From Limnohabitans sp. MMS-10A-178 (lineage in GTDB: Bacteria > Pseudomonadota > Gammaproteobacteria > Burkholderiales > Burkholderiaceae_C), in the NCBI RefSeq assembly GCF_003063375.1, contig NZ_NERY01000001.1, positions 1,302,001 to 1,366,000 on the forward strand: a stretch of DNA of 64,000 nt. The letters are read 5' to 3'. The number at the start of each line of letters is the position of its first letter. Positions within the stretch are counted from its first letter, which is position 1. Position numbers and translations under genes: made by a program. Positions 57,745 through 64,000 of the stretch are shown piece after piece. The notes beneath the pieces were generated by a model, which worked only from the letters and a program-made list of their open reading frames with translations, ran no database searches and was not told the DNA's origin.

Positions 57745-58077
57745 TCAGCCAAGCAGCGATCTTAATTCCACCCTTCGATGACACGCCTTTGACCCTTCAT
57801 ATGCCAGTCTTTCTGCTGTTGTAAGGTCTGTCGCTTGAATTAGCCAAAATCCACTGTAATTTTCTTTGGTATCGAAAAGAGGTTTGCCTGTGGCCAAGTT
57901 GGTACCGTTTCGGTTGTCGATCACATTGGCATGCACTGGAGCTGCTAACCCACCTGCAAAAATCCAATGCCCCTTGGCCCTCAAAGAATCATTGAAGGCA
58001 TCGATGGTGATCATTTCTTCAGGAGTACCCGATTCAGACAAATCGTCTATGACAAAGATTATGAATTTTTTTAACAT
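57745..58077 (-). CDS. YCII-related (DGPF-type) protein
   Basis: About 110 residues from the ATG at 58077 (MLKKFIIFVIDD); the frame is open to 58134. Family features: DAFNDSLRAKGHWIFAGGLAAP and GFWLIQATDLTTAERLAYEGS. A YCII-like dimeric alpha/beta protein; the group occurs with ECF sigma factors in some bacteria. Function unknown. Divergent from the MGMT-like gene at 58227. Confidence 0.82.
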   Translation of the reverse strand: MLKKFIIFVIDDLSESGTPEEMITIDAFNDSLRAKGHWIFAGGLAAPVHANVIDNRNGTNLATGKPLFDTKENYSGFWLIQATDLTTAERLAYEGSKACHRRVELRSLLG

Positions 58078-58226
58078 GGCGTTTCTATTAATCCACCCAT
58101 CTGGTGTGCTTGAAAAATGTTCACCAGTTCTCAAAGAAGTTTTTTGATTAATATCGAAAAAGGAAATGCATCTTGCGGGGTTCTCTGCATTTTAATTGCC
58201 CTCAAACCTAAAAACTGGAGTCAGCA

Positions 58227-58643
58227 ATGCCAAGCGCTAAGAAAACATGGGCTGAAAAGATGAAGGCAAAACCGCCTCATCATGTCATTCTTGAAAAAGA
58301 TTTTGCAGGAATACCCAAGGGGTCAAAACTGCACATTTCATCTCCACTAGAAATTGCGGCTGAACTGAAGGCAATTCCAGCTGGCTCCACCATGTCCATT
58401 CAAGCATTCAGGCACAGACTGGCAGAGAAGAACAAATGTGATGCGACCTGCCCCGTGTCTACTTCTATTTTTCTCAGAGTTGTTGCAGAGTATTCATGGG
58501 AGGAGTTCAATCGTTCCAACAGCACACAAAACATATCTCCCTTTTGGCGAGTCCTTGAATCAAGTTCTCCAATGGCTAAAAAACTGAACTTTGATGCTGC
58601 ATGGATTGACCTACAGCGGGAACTTGAAAAGCAGAACGCTTAG
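58227..58643 (+). CDS. MGMT family (alkyltransferase-like) protein
   Basis: A 138-residue protein similar in layout to the short MGMT-family proteins: a KKTWAEKMKAKPPHHVILEKDFAGIPKG start, a helical middle (MSIQAFRHRLAEKNKCD), ATCPVSTSIFLRVVAEYSWEE where the PCH active-site region would be, and a WRVLESSSPMAKKL wing. A catalytic PCHR motif is not visible, so it may bind alkylated DNA without transfer, or do something else. GGAG lies 9 bp before the ATG. Confidence 0.72.
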   Translation: MPSAKKTWAEKMKAKPPHHVILEKDFAGIPKGSKLHISSPLEIAAELKAIPAGSTMSIQAFRHRLAEKNKCDATCPVSTSIFLRVVAEYSWEEFNRSNSTQNISPFWRVLESSSPMAKKLNFDAAWIDLQRELEKQNA

Positions 58644-59453
58644 CTAATTCATGAATGGGGCCCCACTCAGCGCTTGTATCAGTGTAAGAATACAAAATCC
58701 AGAGTAAGCAAATGCAAGTAACCAAATAAATCGCTTAGAGGTGTTGGCGCTCATGCTGGGAGTCAACCAAATAAATAACATTGCCATAACAGGTAATATT
58801 TGCATGGCATGCAGTGCAAAAAAGTGGGCAACACGAAGATCGCCTCCATCGCGCGACCAATTCAACACCATCAAACCAAGCGCATCGTTTGTAGTGCCGC
58901 CAACCCAATGACCTCCGCTGTTGGCTCGTCCACCCAAAATTCCTCCGGTTACGATTCCTAGTACGCTTGAGATTATTAGCCCCCAGCCAATTGCATGACG
59001 CAATGCCAGAGAGGTAGCAAAAGTTTGCGCTTGATCGCGAAGCACTTTGTAACCCAGCACGCCAGCAGTGCTTGTTAAAAGCACGGCAAAAACAGCCATT
59101 GCTGTGTACATTGCGCCATAAAAAGGGCTGCTCGTGTTGTAGTGAGAAGCTAGACCAAATGCACCTTGCCAGCTGATGTAGACAACTTCAAACAACCCGG
59201 CTATCAAGGACATCCACACAATAAAACGGCGACTCCAACTAAATTGCTCAGTTGGACCAAAATAACTGATGAACCAAGCAAGGCTCCACCAATACAAAAC
59301 CGTTGAAATTTGAAACTTCCAAGGCTTGTGCCATACGCTGGCACCTTGAAATAAACGGGGATCAATGACGGAGAGCCCTAAAGTGATTAGGGATGCGCAC
59401 AGCATGATTGCCCCGCCCCAAGCCAGTGCAGGACTTGCTGTTTGTAGGTTCAT
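58644..59453 (-). CDS. Polytopic membrane protein of unknown function
   Basis: About 269 residues from the ATG at 59453 (MNLQTASPALAW); seven to eight membrane helices. Notable motifs are HKPWKFQISTVLYWWSLAW, a glycine-rich loop GGRANSGGHWVGG, then LNWSRDGGDLRVAHFFALHAMQ with two histidines in one helix. I recognise the pattern as a conserved uncharacterised membrane family but know no function. The histidine pair could bind a cofactor. It starts one base after the MGMT-like stop on the other strand. Confidence 0.75.
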   Translation of the reverse strand: MNLQTASPALAWGGAIMLCASLITLGLSVIDPRLFQGASVWHKPWKFQISTVLYWWSLAWFISYFGPTEQFSWSRRFIVWMSLIAGLFEVVYISWQGAFGLASHYNTSSPFYGAMYTAMAVFAVLLTSTAGVLGYKVLRDQAQTFATSLALRHAIGWGLIISSVLGIVTGGILGGRANSGGHWVGGTTNDALGLMVLNWSRDGGDLRVAHFFALHAMQILPVMAMLFIWLTPSMSANTSKRFIWLLAFAYSGFCILTLIQALSGAPFMN

Positions 59454-59526
59454 CCATATTTGCCTGAATAGGAGCGAAACCTGAATTATTGAATTGTTCA
59501 AAAAAAACCTAGTCAAGTATTTTCAG

Positions 59527-59580
59527 GGACTATAACCACCAATCGGCGACACATTGACTATCTCATGACAAATCATAAAA
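59527..59580 (-). pseudogene. 3'-terminal remnant of a third GFA gene
   Basis: The minus strand reads FYDL-S-stop-DSQCVADWWL-stop, matching the end of the intact GFA protein (FDDLPRDGKCVSDYWF). About 54 bp remain, containing an internal stop. It overlaps the 3' end of the GNAT gene at 59573. Sequence on its left resembles a worn box A. Confidence 0.8.
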
Positions 59581-60037
59581 GTTGCTTTGTCATAAACACA
59601 CTGTGTGGGTCAAGTTTGTAGTCACTGAATGGCCCGCAAATTTCAAAACCATTTTTGAGATACATAGAACGTGACGCTTGAAATGAATCTGCTGAGCCAG
59701 TTTCCAAACTCAAGCGATTCATTCCCTTTTTACTTGCATGATTGATGATGTGAGAAAGTACGGCTTGCCCAACCCCTTGCCCTAAAAACTTCTCTCTTGT
59801 TCTCATTGTTTTGACTTCACCGTGTTGAAGATTAAGAGTTTTTAAAGCGCCGCAACCACAAAGCTCAGATCCAACCCACGCAGTCCAAAATGCAATGTTT
59901 GGCTGTTTTAGCTTATCTAGAGGTAATGCGTGAACACTTTCAATGGGCGTGTTCGCCAGCATACCTGCCATATGCTCCCGCACAATAGATTGAGATTCTT
60001 CACTTGAAAGGTCATCTAAGCGAATGTCAATTTTCAT
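59573..60037 (-). CDS. GNAT family N-acetyltransferase
   Basis: About 154 residues from the ATG at 60037 (MKIDIRLDDL); the frame is open to 60058. Motif A is MRTREKFLGQGVGQAVLSHII (QGVGQ), motif B is SADSFQASRSMYLKNGFEICGPF, resembling the PhnO/YafP-type small acetyltransferases. The C-terminal end and stop lie over a GFA remnant. AT-rich intergenic region upstream. Confidence 0.9.
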   Translation of the reverse strand: MKIDIRLDDLSSEESQSIVREHMAGMLANTPIESVHALPLDKLKQPNIAFWTAWVGSELCGCGALKTLNLQHGEVKTMRTREKFLGQGVGQAVLSHIINHASKKGMNRLSLETGSADSFQASRSMYLKNGFEICGPFSDYKLDPHSVFMTKQLL

Positions 60038-60137
60038 ATTTTGGACTTCATTGATCAATTCTCAAATTCAAAATTGACACAGATTGAACATGAATAAATT
60101 ATATTAATGTCACATCAATAAATAAATTCAAGATTCA

Positions 60138-60539
60138 ATGGCAAAGAAAATTCGTTCACCGCTACAAGGGCTTTGCATCTTTGCAAAAAATGTAAAGCAA
60201 GTTTCATTGTTCTATCAGCAAGCGCTGGGCCTCAAGGTTCAAGCGTCAGATAAAACGCATGATCTCTTAGTGGGGCAAGACCACGAAGTGGTGGTGCACG
60301 CCATTTCAAAAGCATACGCACAAAGCATTGAAATTGAATCACCGCCAAAATGCCGAGACGATGCCGCCATGAAGCCCACCTTTGTAGTGGATGATCTTGA
60401 GGTAGTGCGAGCTGCAGCCAAGGCCAATGGTGGCTATCTCAAACCCATGAAGCAAGCATGGCGTATTCGAGGATATGTTGTGCTTGATGGATGGGATCCG
60501 GAGGGCAACGTTGTTCAATTTAAGCAGGTGGATGGGTAA
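60138..60539 (+). CDS. VOC family (glyoxalase-like) protein
   Basis: A 133-residue vicinal-oxygen-chelate fold protein: VSLFYQQALGLKVQ helix, two beta-alpha-beta-beta-beta modules, and GWDPEGNVVQFKQ at the end, typical for glyoxalase/bleomycin-resistance/dioxygenase relatives. A metal role is possible for the histidine near HEVVVHA and the glutamine of VVQF. Substrate unknown. An AT-rich promoter lies upstream. Confidence 0.88.
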   Translation: MAKKIRSPLQGLCIFAKNVKQVSLFYQQALGLKVQASDKTHDLLVGQDHEVVVHAISKAYAQSIEIESPPKCRDDAAMKPTFVVDDLEVVRAAAKANGGYLKPMKQAWRIRGYVVLDGWDPEGNVVQFKQVDG

Positions 60540-60583
60540 TTCCCCGCTGATTTCACCAATATGAAAAGCTGTGAGTTTGATCG

Positions 60584-60991
60584 TTAATTCTTAGCTTCAA
60601 CGTGTTTGGCAAACTTATTCAGTATTGCTTGCCAACCTTCTTCTTGTTGCTCAATGGTATGTTCTGTTTCGGCAACAAAAGTGATTCGCACCTTAACGCC
60701 ATTGTTGGTTTGCATGAACTCAACCGATGCAGAGCGATTGTCGAACACATATTCAATCAATTCATTCGGAACGATTTTGGTATAAGTTCCAGCAAAATCA
60801 AATCCAAAGCTGCCATCTTTAGCTTCCATGCGGGATGAAAATGTGCCACCTACACGCAACTCCACGCTTGAAGAAGTTGTGTGCCAATCGTCTGAGGCGG
60901 CATTCCATTGGATGATGTCTTCTGGCGATGTATAGGCGCGCCAAACTTTATCAATAGGTGCCTTGACCGTCGTTTCAATAGTGATGTTCAT
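60584..60991 (-). CDS. SRPBCC (AHSA1-type) family protein
   Basis: A 135-residue START/AHSA1-like protein. Signatures: TTVKAPIDKVWRAYTSPEDIIQWN at the N-terminus, GGTFSSRMEAKDG, and GWQAILNKFAKHVE at the C-terminal helix. The fold makes a hydrophobic ligand cavity. Ligand unknown; some relatives modulate transcription or Hsp90-type ATPases. 43 bp upstream of the VOC gene at 61035 on the same strand direction, but not overlapping. Confidence 0.9.
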   Translation of the reverse strand: MNITIETTVKAPIDKVWRAYTSPEDIIQWNAASDDWHTTSSSVELRVGGTFSSRMEAKDGSFGFDFAGTYTKIVPNELIEYVFDNRSASVEFMQTNNGVKVRITFVAETEHTIEQQEEGWQAILNKFAKHVEAKN

Positions 60992-61034
60992 GTTCTAAAG
61001 TAAAAAGTGATTGAATGGAATATCGCTGATTATT

Positions 61035-61415
61035 TCATTCAGAGTTTTGACCTATGCGCCACAAAACCCCTGAAGGGTCAAACAGGCAGAAATCGCGCAT
61101 TTGCCAAGGCTGAAGTTCAATGGGTGTTATTCGAACGCCATACTTTTCTACTACACCACTGGCATGCACTTGCTCCCACCATGCGTCAACATCCTCCACC
61201 AGAATGTGCATCATGAAGTTTTCTGCAAGGGCATTCACGCAATAGTCCTGAAGCAGGAAGCTAACGTTTTCAAAATGAAAGTACGCAATGCCATCTTCGT
61301 CAGAGGCCATTGTGAAGCCTAGGTCTTGGTAGAACTGTTTGCTCAACTCAAAGTTCTTGGAAGGCACAAAGGCTTTGATTTCGGTGATGCGCAGATTGGG
61401 CAAGTTGAATCCCAT
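61035..61415 (-). CDS. VOC family (bleomycin-resistance-like) protein
   Basis: A 126-residue VOC protein: FVPSKNFELSKQFYQDLGF, then YFHFENVSFLLQDYCV, MMHILVEDVDAWWEQV, and LFDPSGVLWRIGQ at the end. This is the layout of bleomycin-resistance-type VOC proteins that bind rather than change ligands. Likely cotranscribed with the SRPBCC gene downstream (43 bp). Function unknown. Confidence 0.88.
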   Translation of the reverse strand: MGFNLPNLRITEIKAFVPSKNFELSKQFYQDLGFTMASDEDGIAYFHFENVSFLLQDYCVNALAENFMMHILVEDVDAWWEQVHASGVVEKYGVRITPIELQPWQMRDFCLFDPSGVLWRIGQNSE

Positions 61416-61489
61416 TAAAGTTGCTGACTAAATGCGATTGATGAGCTGATCTTACGAGAATTTGTGGTGGATGTATTTGTCTTAAGCAG

Positions 61490-62263
61490 TTAAATCACTT
61501 GAGACATTTCAATTTTCTTGAAGCAATCAATCCAAATGTCATCAATCAGTCGAAGTTTCGCTGGATCAAAGTTGTTAATTTTTTCCCAGTACCGTCCTGA
61601 AGGAACTAGATAACCTAATTCCTGTTCTGCAGTCAATGCATAGTTAACTTTTTGCAGATCTAAGAGTTGCTTTTGATTTTTAAAGAATTCATCATCATTG
61701 CGCATCTCCTGAAAGTCAGAGAACGATAGCCGAGGGAATGTCAGCCTAGAGTTTGGCATAGACGACAAGTTCACTACTGCGCAATTTAGCTTATTGGCAA
61801 GAGCCATCAACCTGTTTGACTTTGCTTCTAAAGACTGAAGCGTGATGTCATTTCTTAAGGGGTCAGCACAGCCCTGCCCGTAAAAATGGCTCGACTTTCC
61901 ATTCTCAACGGAATAAACCATGTCGCAGCCAATGAATGCAATGATGTCTGGCTTTAAAGCGCCAAGTGCCCAATAACCTGCTGTGAAAGCCATCGTTCCA
62001 CCTGCATAAATGAAACCACCAAAATTATTTTGGTGAATCACAAATTCATCTGCAGTAATTAATTTTTTATCTGACCCAACAGGCAACTCAGGACGACGTA
62101 CGGTGGGAAAATCTTCAGGAAAGATTAGATAGTTCCAGTTGGGTGTGACTTGCCATGCATTATTGATGGCGACAGTACTTGTGAAAAATGAAAGATTCCA
62201 TTTTGAAATCTCAGTAACATCGGGTGCACTTCCAAAGATCAAAACAATGTTTGATTGATGCAT
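61490..62263 (-). CDS. Rossmann-like protein, possibly glycosyltransferase-related
   Basis: About 257 residues from the ATG at 62263 (MHQSNIVLIFGSAPDV). The layout (an N-terminal strand-loop FGSAPD, then AINNAW, a central GGTMAFTAGYWALGALKPDIIAFIGCDM, a later SHFYG histidine, and VNLSS) resembles sialyltransferase-like or motility-accessory-factor-like proteins that use nucleotide sugars. This is a layout argument, not a recognised domain. No sugar-synthesis genes are adjacent. Last gene of the accessory block. Confidence 0.6.
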   Translation of the reverse strand: MHQSNIVLIFGSAPDVTEISKWNLSFFTSTVAINNAWQVTPNWNYLIFPEDFPTVRRPELPVGSDKKLITADEFVIHQNNFGGFIYAGGTMAFTAGYWALGALKPDIIAFIGCDMVYSVENGKSSHFYGQGCADPLRNDITLQSLEAKSNRLMALANKLNCAVVNLSSMPNSRLTFPRLSFSDFQEMRNDDEFFKNQKQLLDLQKVNYALTAEQELGYLVPSGRYWEKINNFDPAKLRLIDDIWIDCFKKIEMSQVI

Positions 62264-62362
62264 TTTTTGCTCATAAATTGATCTGAAGACTTCCAAGTCT
62301 GAGATATGAGGTTCAGTCTATAAATCCTTTATGCTATTTTTATGACAGCTATGGATAATCTA

Positions 62363-62392
62363 TCAAAATCAAGTTTGGGTTCTTCATGTTTT
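62363..62392 (+). repeat. Cassette-type repeat, last box A remnant
   Basis: AAAATCAAGTTTGGGTTCTTC, a decayed box A in the usual orientation. It marks the right border of the accessory block. No box B follows. Confidence 0.6.
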
Positions 62393-62426
62393 GGCAGAGG
62401 CAATCATGATCAAACGCTAAAGCTAT

Positions 62427-63080
62427 ATGCAATTTTTGCTTCTTCATATTAGGCGTTTTTTTCGCCTGGCCGAAACTGCACTTTTGCGCCATGGAACTCA
62501 GCCGCGAACTATTTATTTCCTGGCCGCCTTATCTGCTTTCGATGGGTTTCTTCCCATGTTGCCCGCAGAAGCGTTTGTTGTTTCCCTGGGCATCTTGCAG
62601 CCGCAAAGAGGTAAAGTCATTGTGGTGTTGTTTGCTGTAGCTTCTGGGTTGAGTGCACTTGTGTTGGCTTTGCTGCTCGGCATGCTCAGCTTCTCAGCTG
62701 AATGGCTTGGGCTGCAACTTATGGGCTCTCAATGGGATGATGCTTCTGCCTTCGTTCGATCTTGGGGGCCGGCAAGCATGGTGTTTTTGTCTGCATTCCC
62801 TGACTCTCCAAGAACATCTATTGCCGTGCTCACCTTGAGTGGTGTAGCCCCCGAAGTGATAGGTCTGATGGTATTGTTGGGAAAGCTAATTCTTTACACC
62901 GCACTATTGTGCTTAATGCACTTCTTGCCTTCAAGACTGGTACGGTGGCGCAGGGCAGAGGCATTGTGGCAAAAATGGTTGCAGCGCCGCGCTAGCCGTT
63001 TCGTTGCCTACTGCCGTCGCATCCGCTGGCTGGCGCATCAAACCGATAAAGCATTTTCAAGATCTGAAGGAGTTTCTTGA
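62427..63080 (+). CDS. VTT/YqaA-like (DedA-related) membrane protein
   Basis: A 217-residue inner-membrane protein with five to six hydrophobic segments. The F(D/E)xxxPxxPxE-like entry loop is visible as FDGFLPMLPAEAF, followed by FPDSPRTSIAVLTLSGV in the second half, as in YqaA/DedA (VTT) lipid-handling proteins. A basic C-terminal tail follows. Codon style is again core-like. Function is inferred from family. Confidence 0.78.
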   Translation: MQFLLLHIRRFFRLAETALLRHGTQPRTIYFLAALSAFDGFLPMLPAEAFVVSLGILQPQRGKVIVVLFAVASGLSALVLALLLGMLSFSAEWLGLQLMGSQWDDASAFVRSWGPASMVFLSAFPDSPRTSIAVLTLSGVAPEVIGLMVLLGKLILYTALLCLMHFLPSRLVRWRRAEALWQKWLQRRASRFVAYCRRIRWLAHQTDKAFSRSEGVS

Positions 63081-63147
63081 TGAAGCGCCCTTTTCTTTTC
63101 TAAGTTACTGTGGGTCTATCCGAAACACTTGAAGATTGGCATGCCAA

Positions 63148-63363
63148 TCACTCGCCACCACCACCGCCACCGCCACCGCCACCATCGCTGCTCCCAGCGT
63201 CGGTGTTGTTTGATGAGCTGTTGGGGTTCAGGGCGTCATTGGCACTTGGAAAAATAAGTGCTTGATTCACAAAGCCGTCGTCTGAGCGCTTTTTTTCTTC
63301 CTCAGAAAGCTCAATTGTTTCGTTTGGTTTTGAATTAAAAATTCTTGAGAGCCAGTCGAACAT
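63148..63363 (-). CDS. Small protein with a polyglycine tail
   Basis: A 71-residue soluble protein starting MFDWLSRIFNSKP, with a charged middle (ELSEEEKKRSDDG), an Asn/Ser-rich part and a final run of ten glycines before Glu. The glycine run is encoded by CCA/CCG-type repeats on the plus strand, which may vary by slippage. Function unknown; small proteins of this kind with a FDWL start occur in Burkholderiales next to core genes. 50 bp downstream of sppA. Confidence 0.65.
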   Translation of the reverse strand: MFDWLSRIFNSKPNETIELSEEEKKRSDDGFVNQALIFPSANDALNPNSSSNNTDAGSSDGGGGGGGGGGE

Positions 63364-63413
63364 TTAAATTTTCCTTGAGATTTTTAGTCATGCCCTATCA
63401 ATTGCTTCATCTT

Positions 63414-64000
63414 TTAGGGCAATACATTGCACAAGCAGTGCGCCGCAGCTCCAAATGGTTGTTTTTTGTCAATCACTGTTTGCAACCAACTCAGGTCTTG
63501 ACCCAAGGTGTTCAACATCAAAGCATCAGCACCGGAAAGCCCTGACAACACACTCCAAGCTGGCGGGGCCACCGATTCAGCAGAAATCCAGCCCATTTGA
63601 CCCATGAATTTTTGGGCAAATTTTTCGATGGGTGAGGTTTTGGGTCCTACATATCGAATAGGTAGTTCTTTGCTATTGGCGTTAGCACCATCCAGTTTGG
63701 CCACGCGGCTTCGGGCCTCTTCAACCGCATCGGAAAGACTACCGAGTCGATCAATCAGCTTGTGATTGGCTGCCTGAGCACCTGTCCAAATTCTGCCTTG
63801 GGCCAGGTCGTCTGCTTTGGCAAGTTCGATGTTGCGAGTGGCAGACACTTTGCCAATGAAATCGGCATAGATGTGTTCAATGCTGGATTGCACCAAAGCT
63901 TGCATACGGGGATCTAATGCTTTTCTAGGATCGTAAGCACCCGCAAGCCAGCTGGTTTGATAGCCGCCGGTATTGACCCCAATTTTGCTCATCAAGCCTT
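63414..64000 (-). CDS. sppA: Signal peptide peptidase SppA, C-terminal part (cut by window end)
   Basis: The last about 195 codons of a 67K-type S49 peptidase, open to the window edge in frame (GLMSKIGVNTGGYQTS). Family segments: DPRMQALVQSSIEHIYADFIGKV and the AQGRIWTGAQAANHKLIDRLGSLSDAVEEA box typical for SppA C-terminal domains. SppA degrades cleaved signal peptides in the membrane. The catalytic serine would be in this C-terminal S49 repeat upstream of the window edge. Confidence 0.9.
   Translation of the reverse strand, partial: GLMSKIGVNTGGYQTSWLAGAYDPRKALDPRMQALVQSSIEHIYADFIGKVSATRNIELAKADDLAQGRIWTGAQAANHKLIDRLGSLSDAVEEARSRVAKLDGANANSKELPIRYVGPKTSPIEKFAQKFMGQMGWISAESVAPPAWSVLSGLSGADALMLNTLGQDLSWLQTVIDKKQPFGAAAHCLCNVLP

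Noticed and set aside
30878-62392. Classical chromosomal integron (attC array)
   Set aside because: The same-direction repeats and cassette-like cargo fit, but no intI gene lies in the window, gene strands are mixed, and box B shows a direct half-repeat (TCAGGT twice) rather than the long imperfect palindrome of attC sites. Kept only as a hypothesis to test.
30878-62392. CRISPR array
   Set aside because: Repeats are mostly 0.5-3 kb apart with genes between, of uneven length, and no cas genes are seen.

Overview
The window looks like a chromosomal piece of a freshwater-type betaproteobacterium, order Burkholderiales and probably family Comamonadaceae. The evidence is the set and order of core genes (pyrG-kdsA-eno-ftsB, dapA-bamC, parE-parC), the two Bug/TctC-type solute-binding proteins, and the moderately GC-rich coding style. 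The genus is not decided; a Limnohabitans- or Rhodoferax-like organism would fit.

Region 1 (about 1-28,500) is conserved core genome. It holds an AEC transporter, a Bug protein, xerD, a PLP amino-acid deaminase, a DUF455 protein, a gamma carbonic anhydrase, hslO, the minus-strand run pyrG-kdsA-eno-ftsB-pnuC-NR kinase, coaBC, dut, slyD, a RoxA-like oxygenase, a small Ala/Pro lipoprotein, dapA-bamC, a methyltransferase, parE-parC, an orphan response regulator, a RidA protein, comEC and a second Bug protein. Several starts are moved inward from the longest frame (kdsA, pyrG, coaBC, dapA, bamC, parE, RidA), because family lengths and ribosome-binding sites support this.

Region 2 (about 28,790-62,400) is an accessory block of visibly lower GC. 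On its left it starts at a complete IS2-type IS3-family element that lacks a target duplication. It holds mostly one- to four-gene modules: GNAT acetyltransferases, VOC, SRPBCC, YciI, GFA, GYD and NTF2-like proteins, alpha/beta hydrolases, a serine hydrolase, PPK2, TetR-controlled modules, an ECF sigma operon and two nearly identical XRE-2TM regulators. Between the modules lies a repeat family whose recognised copies all point the same way: box A (a hairpin around AACTTTTGAATAAAGTT), box B (about 100 bp ending in a TGTCGT...ACGACA hairpin) and an optional palindrome C (TTGTCCTTTTAAAGGACAA). Some gene ends coincide with these repeats: a beheaded tyrosine recombinase, a beheaded ABC permease and shrunken GNAT/GFA copies. 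The block therefore looks like a cassette array built by recombination at the repeats. No IntI integrase is present, gene strands are mixed and the repeats lack the long imperfect palindrome of attC sites, so a classical integron is not demonstrated.

Region 3 (about 62,400-64,000) returns to core-type sequence: a VTT/YqaA-like membrane protein, a small glycine-tailed protein and the C-terminal part of sppA, which is cut by the window edge. No rRNA, tRNA or CRISPR array was seen.
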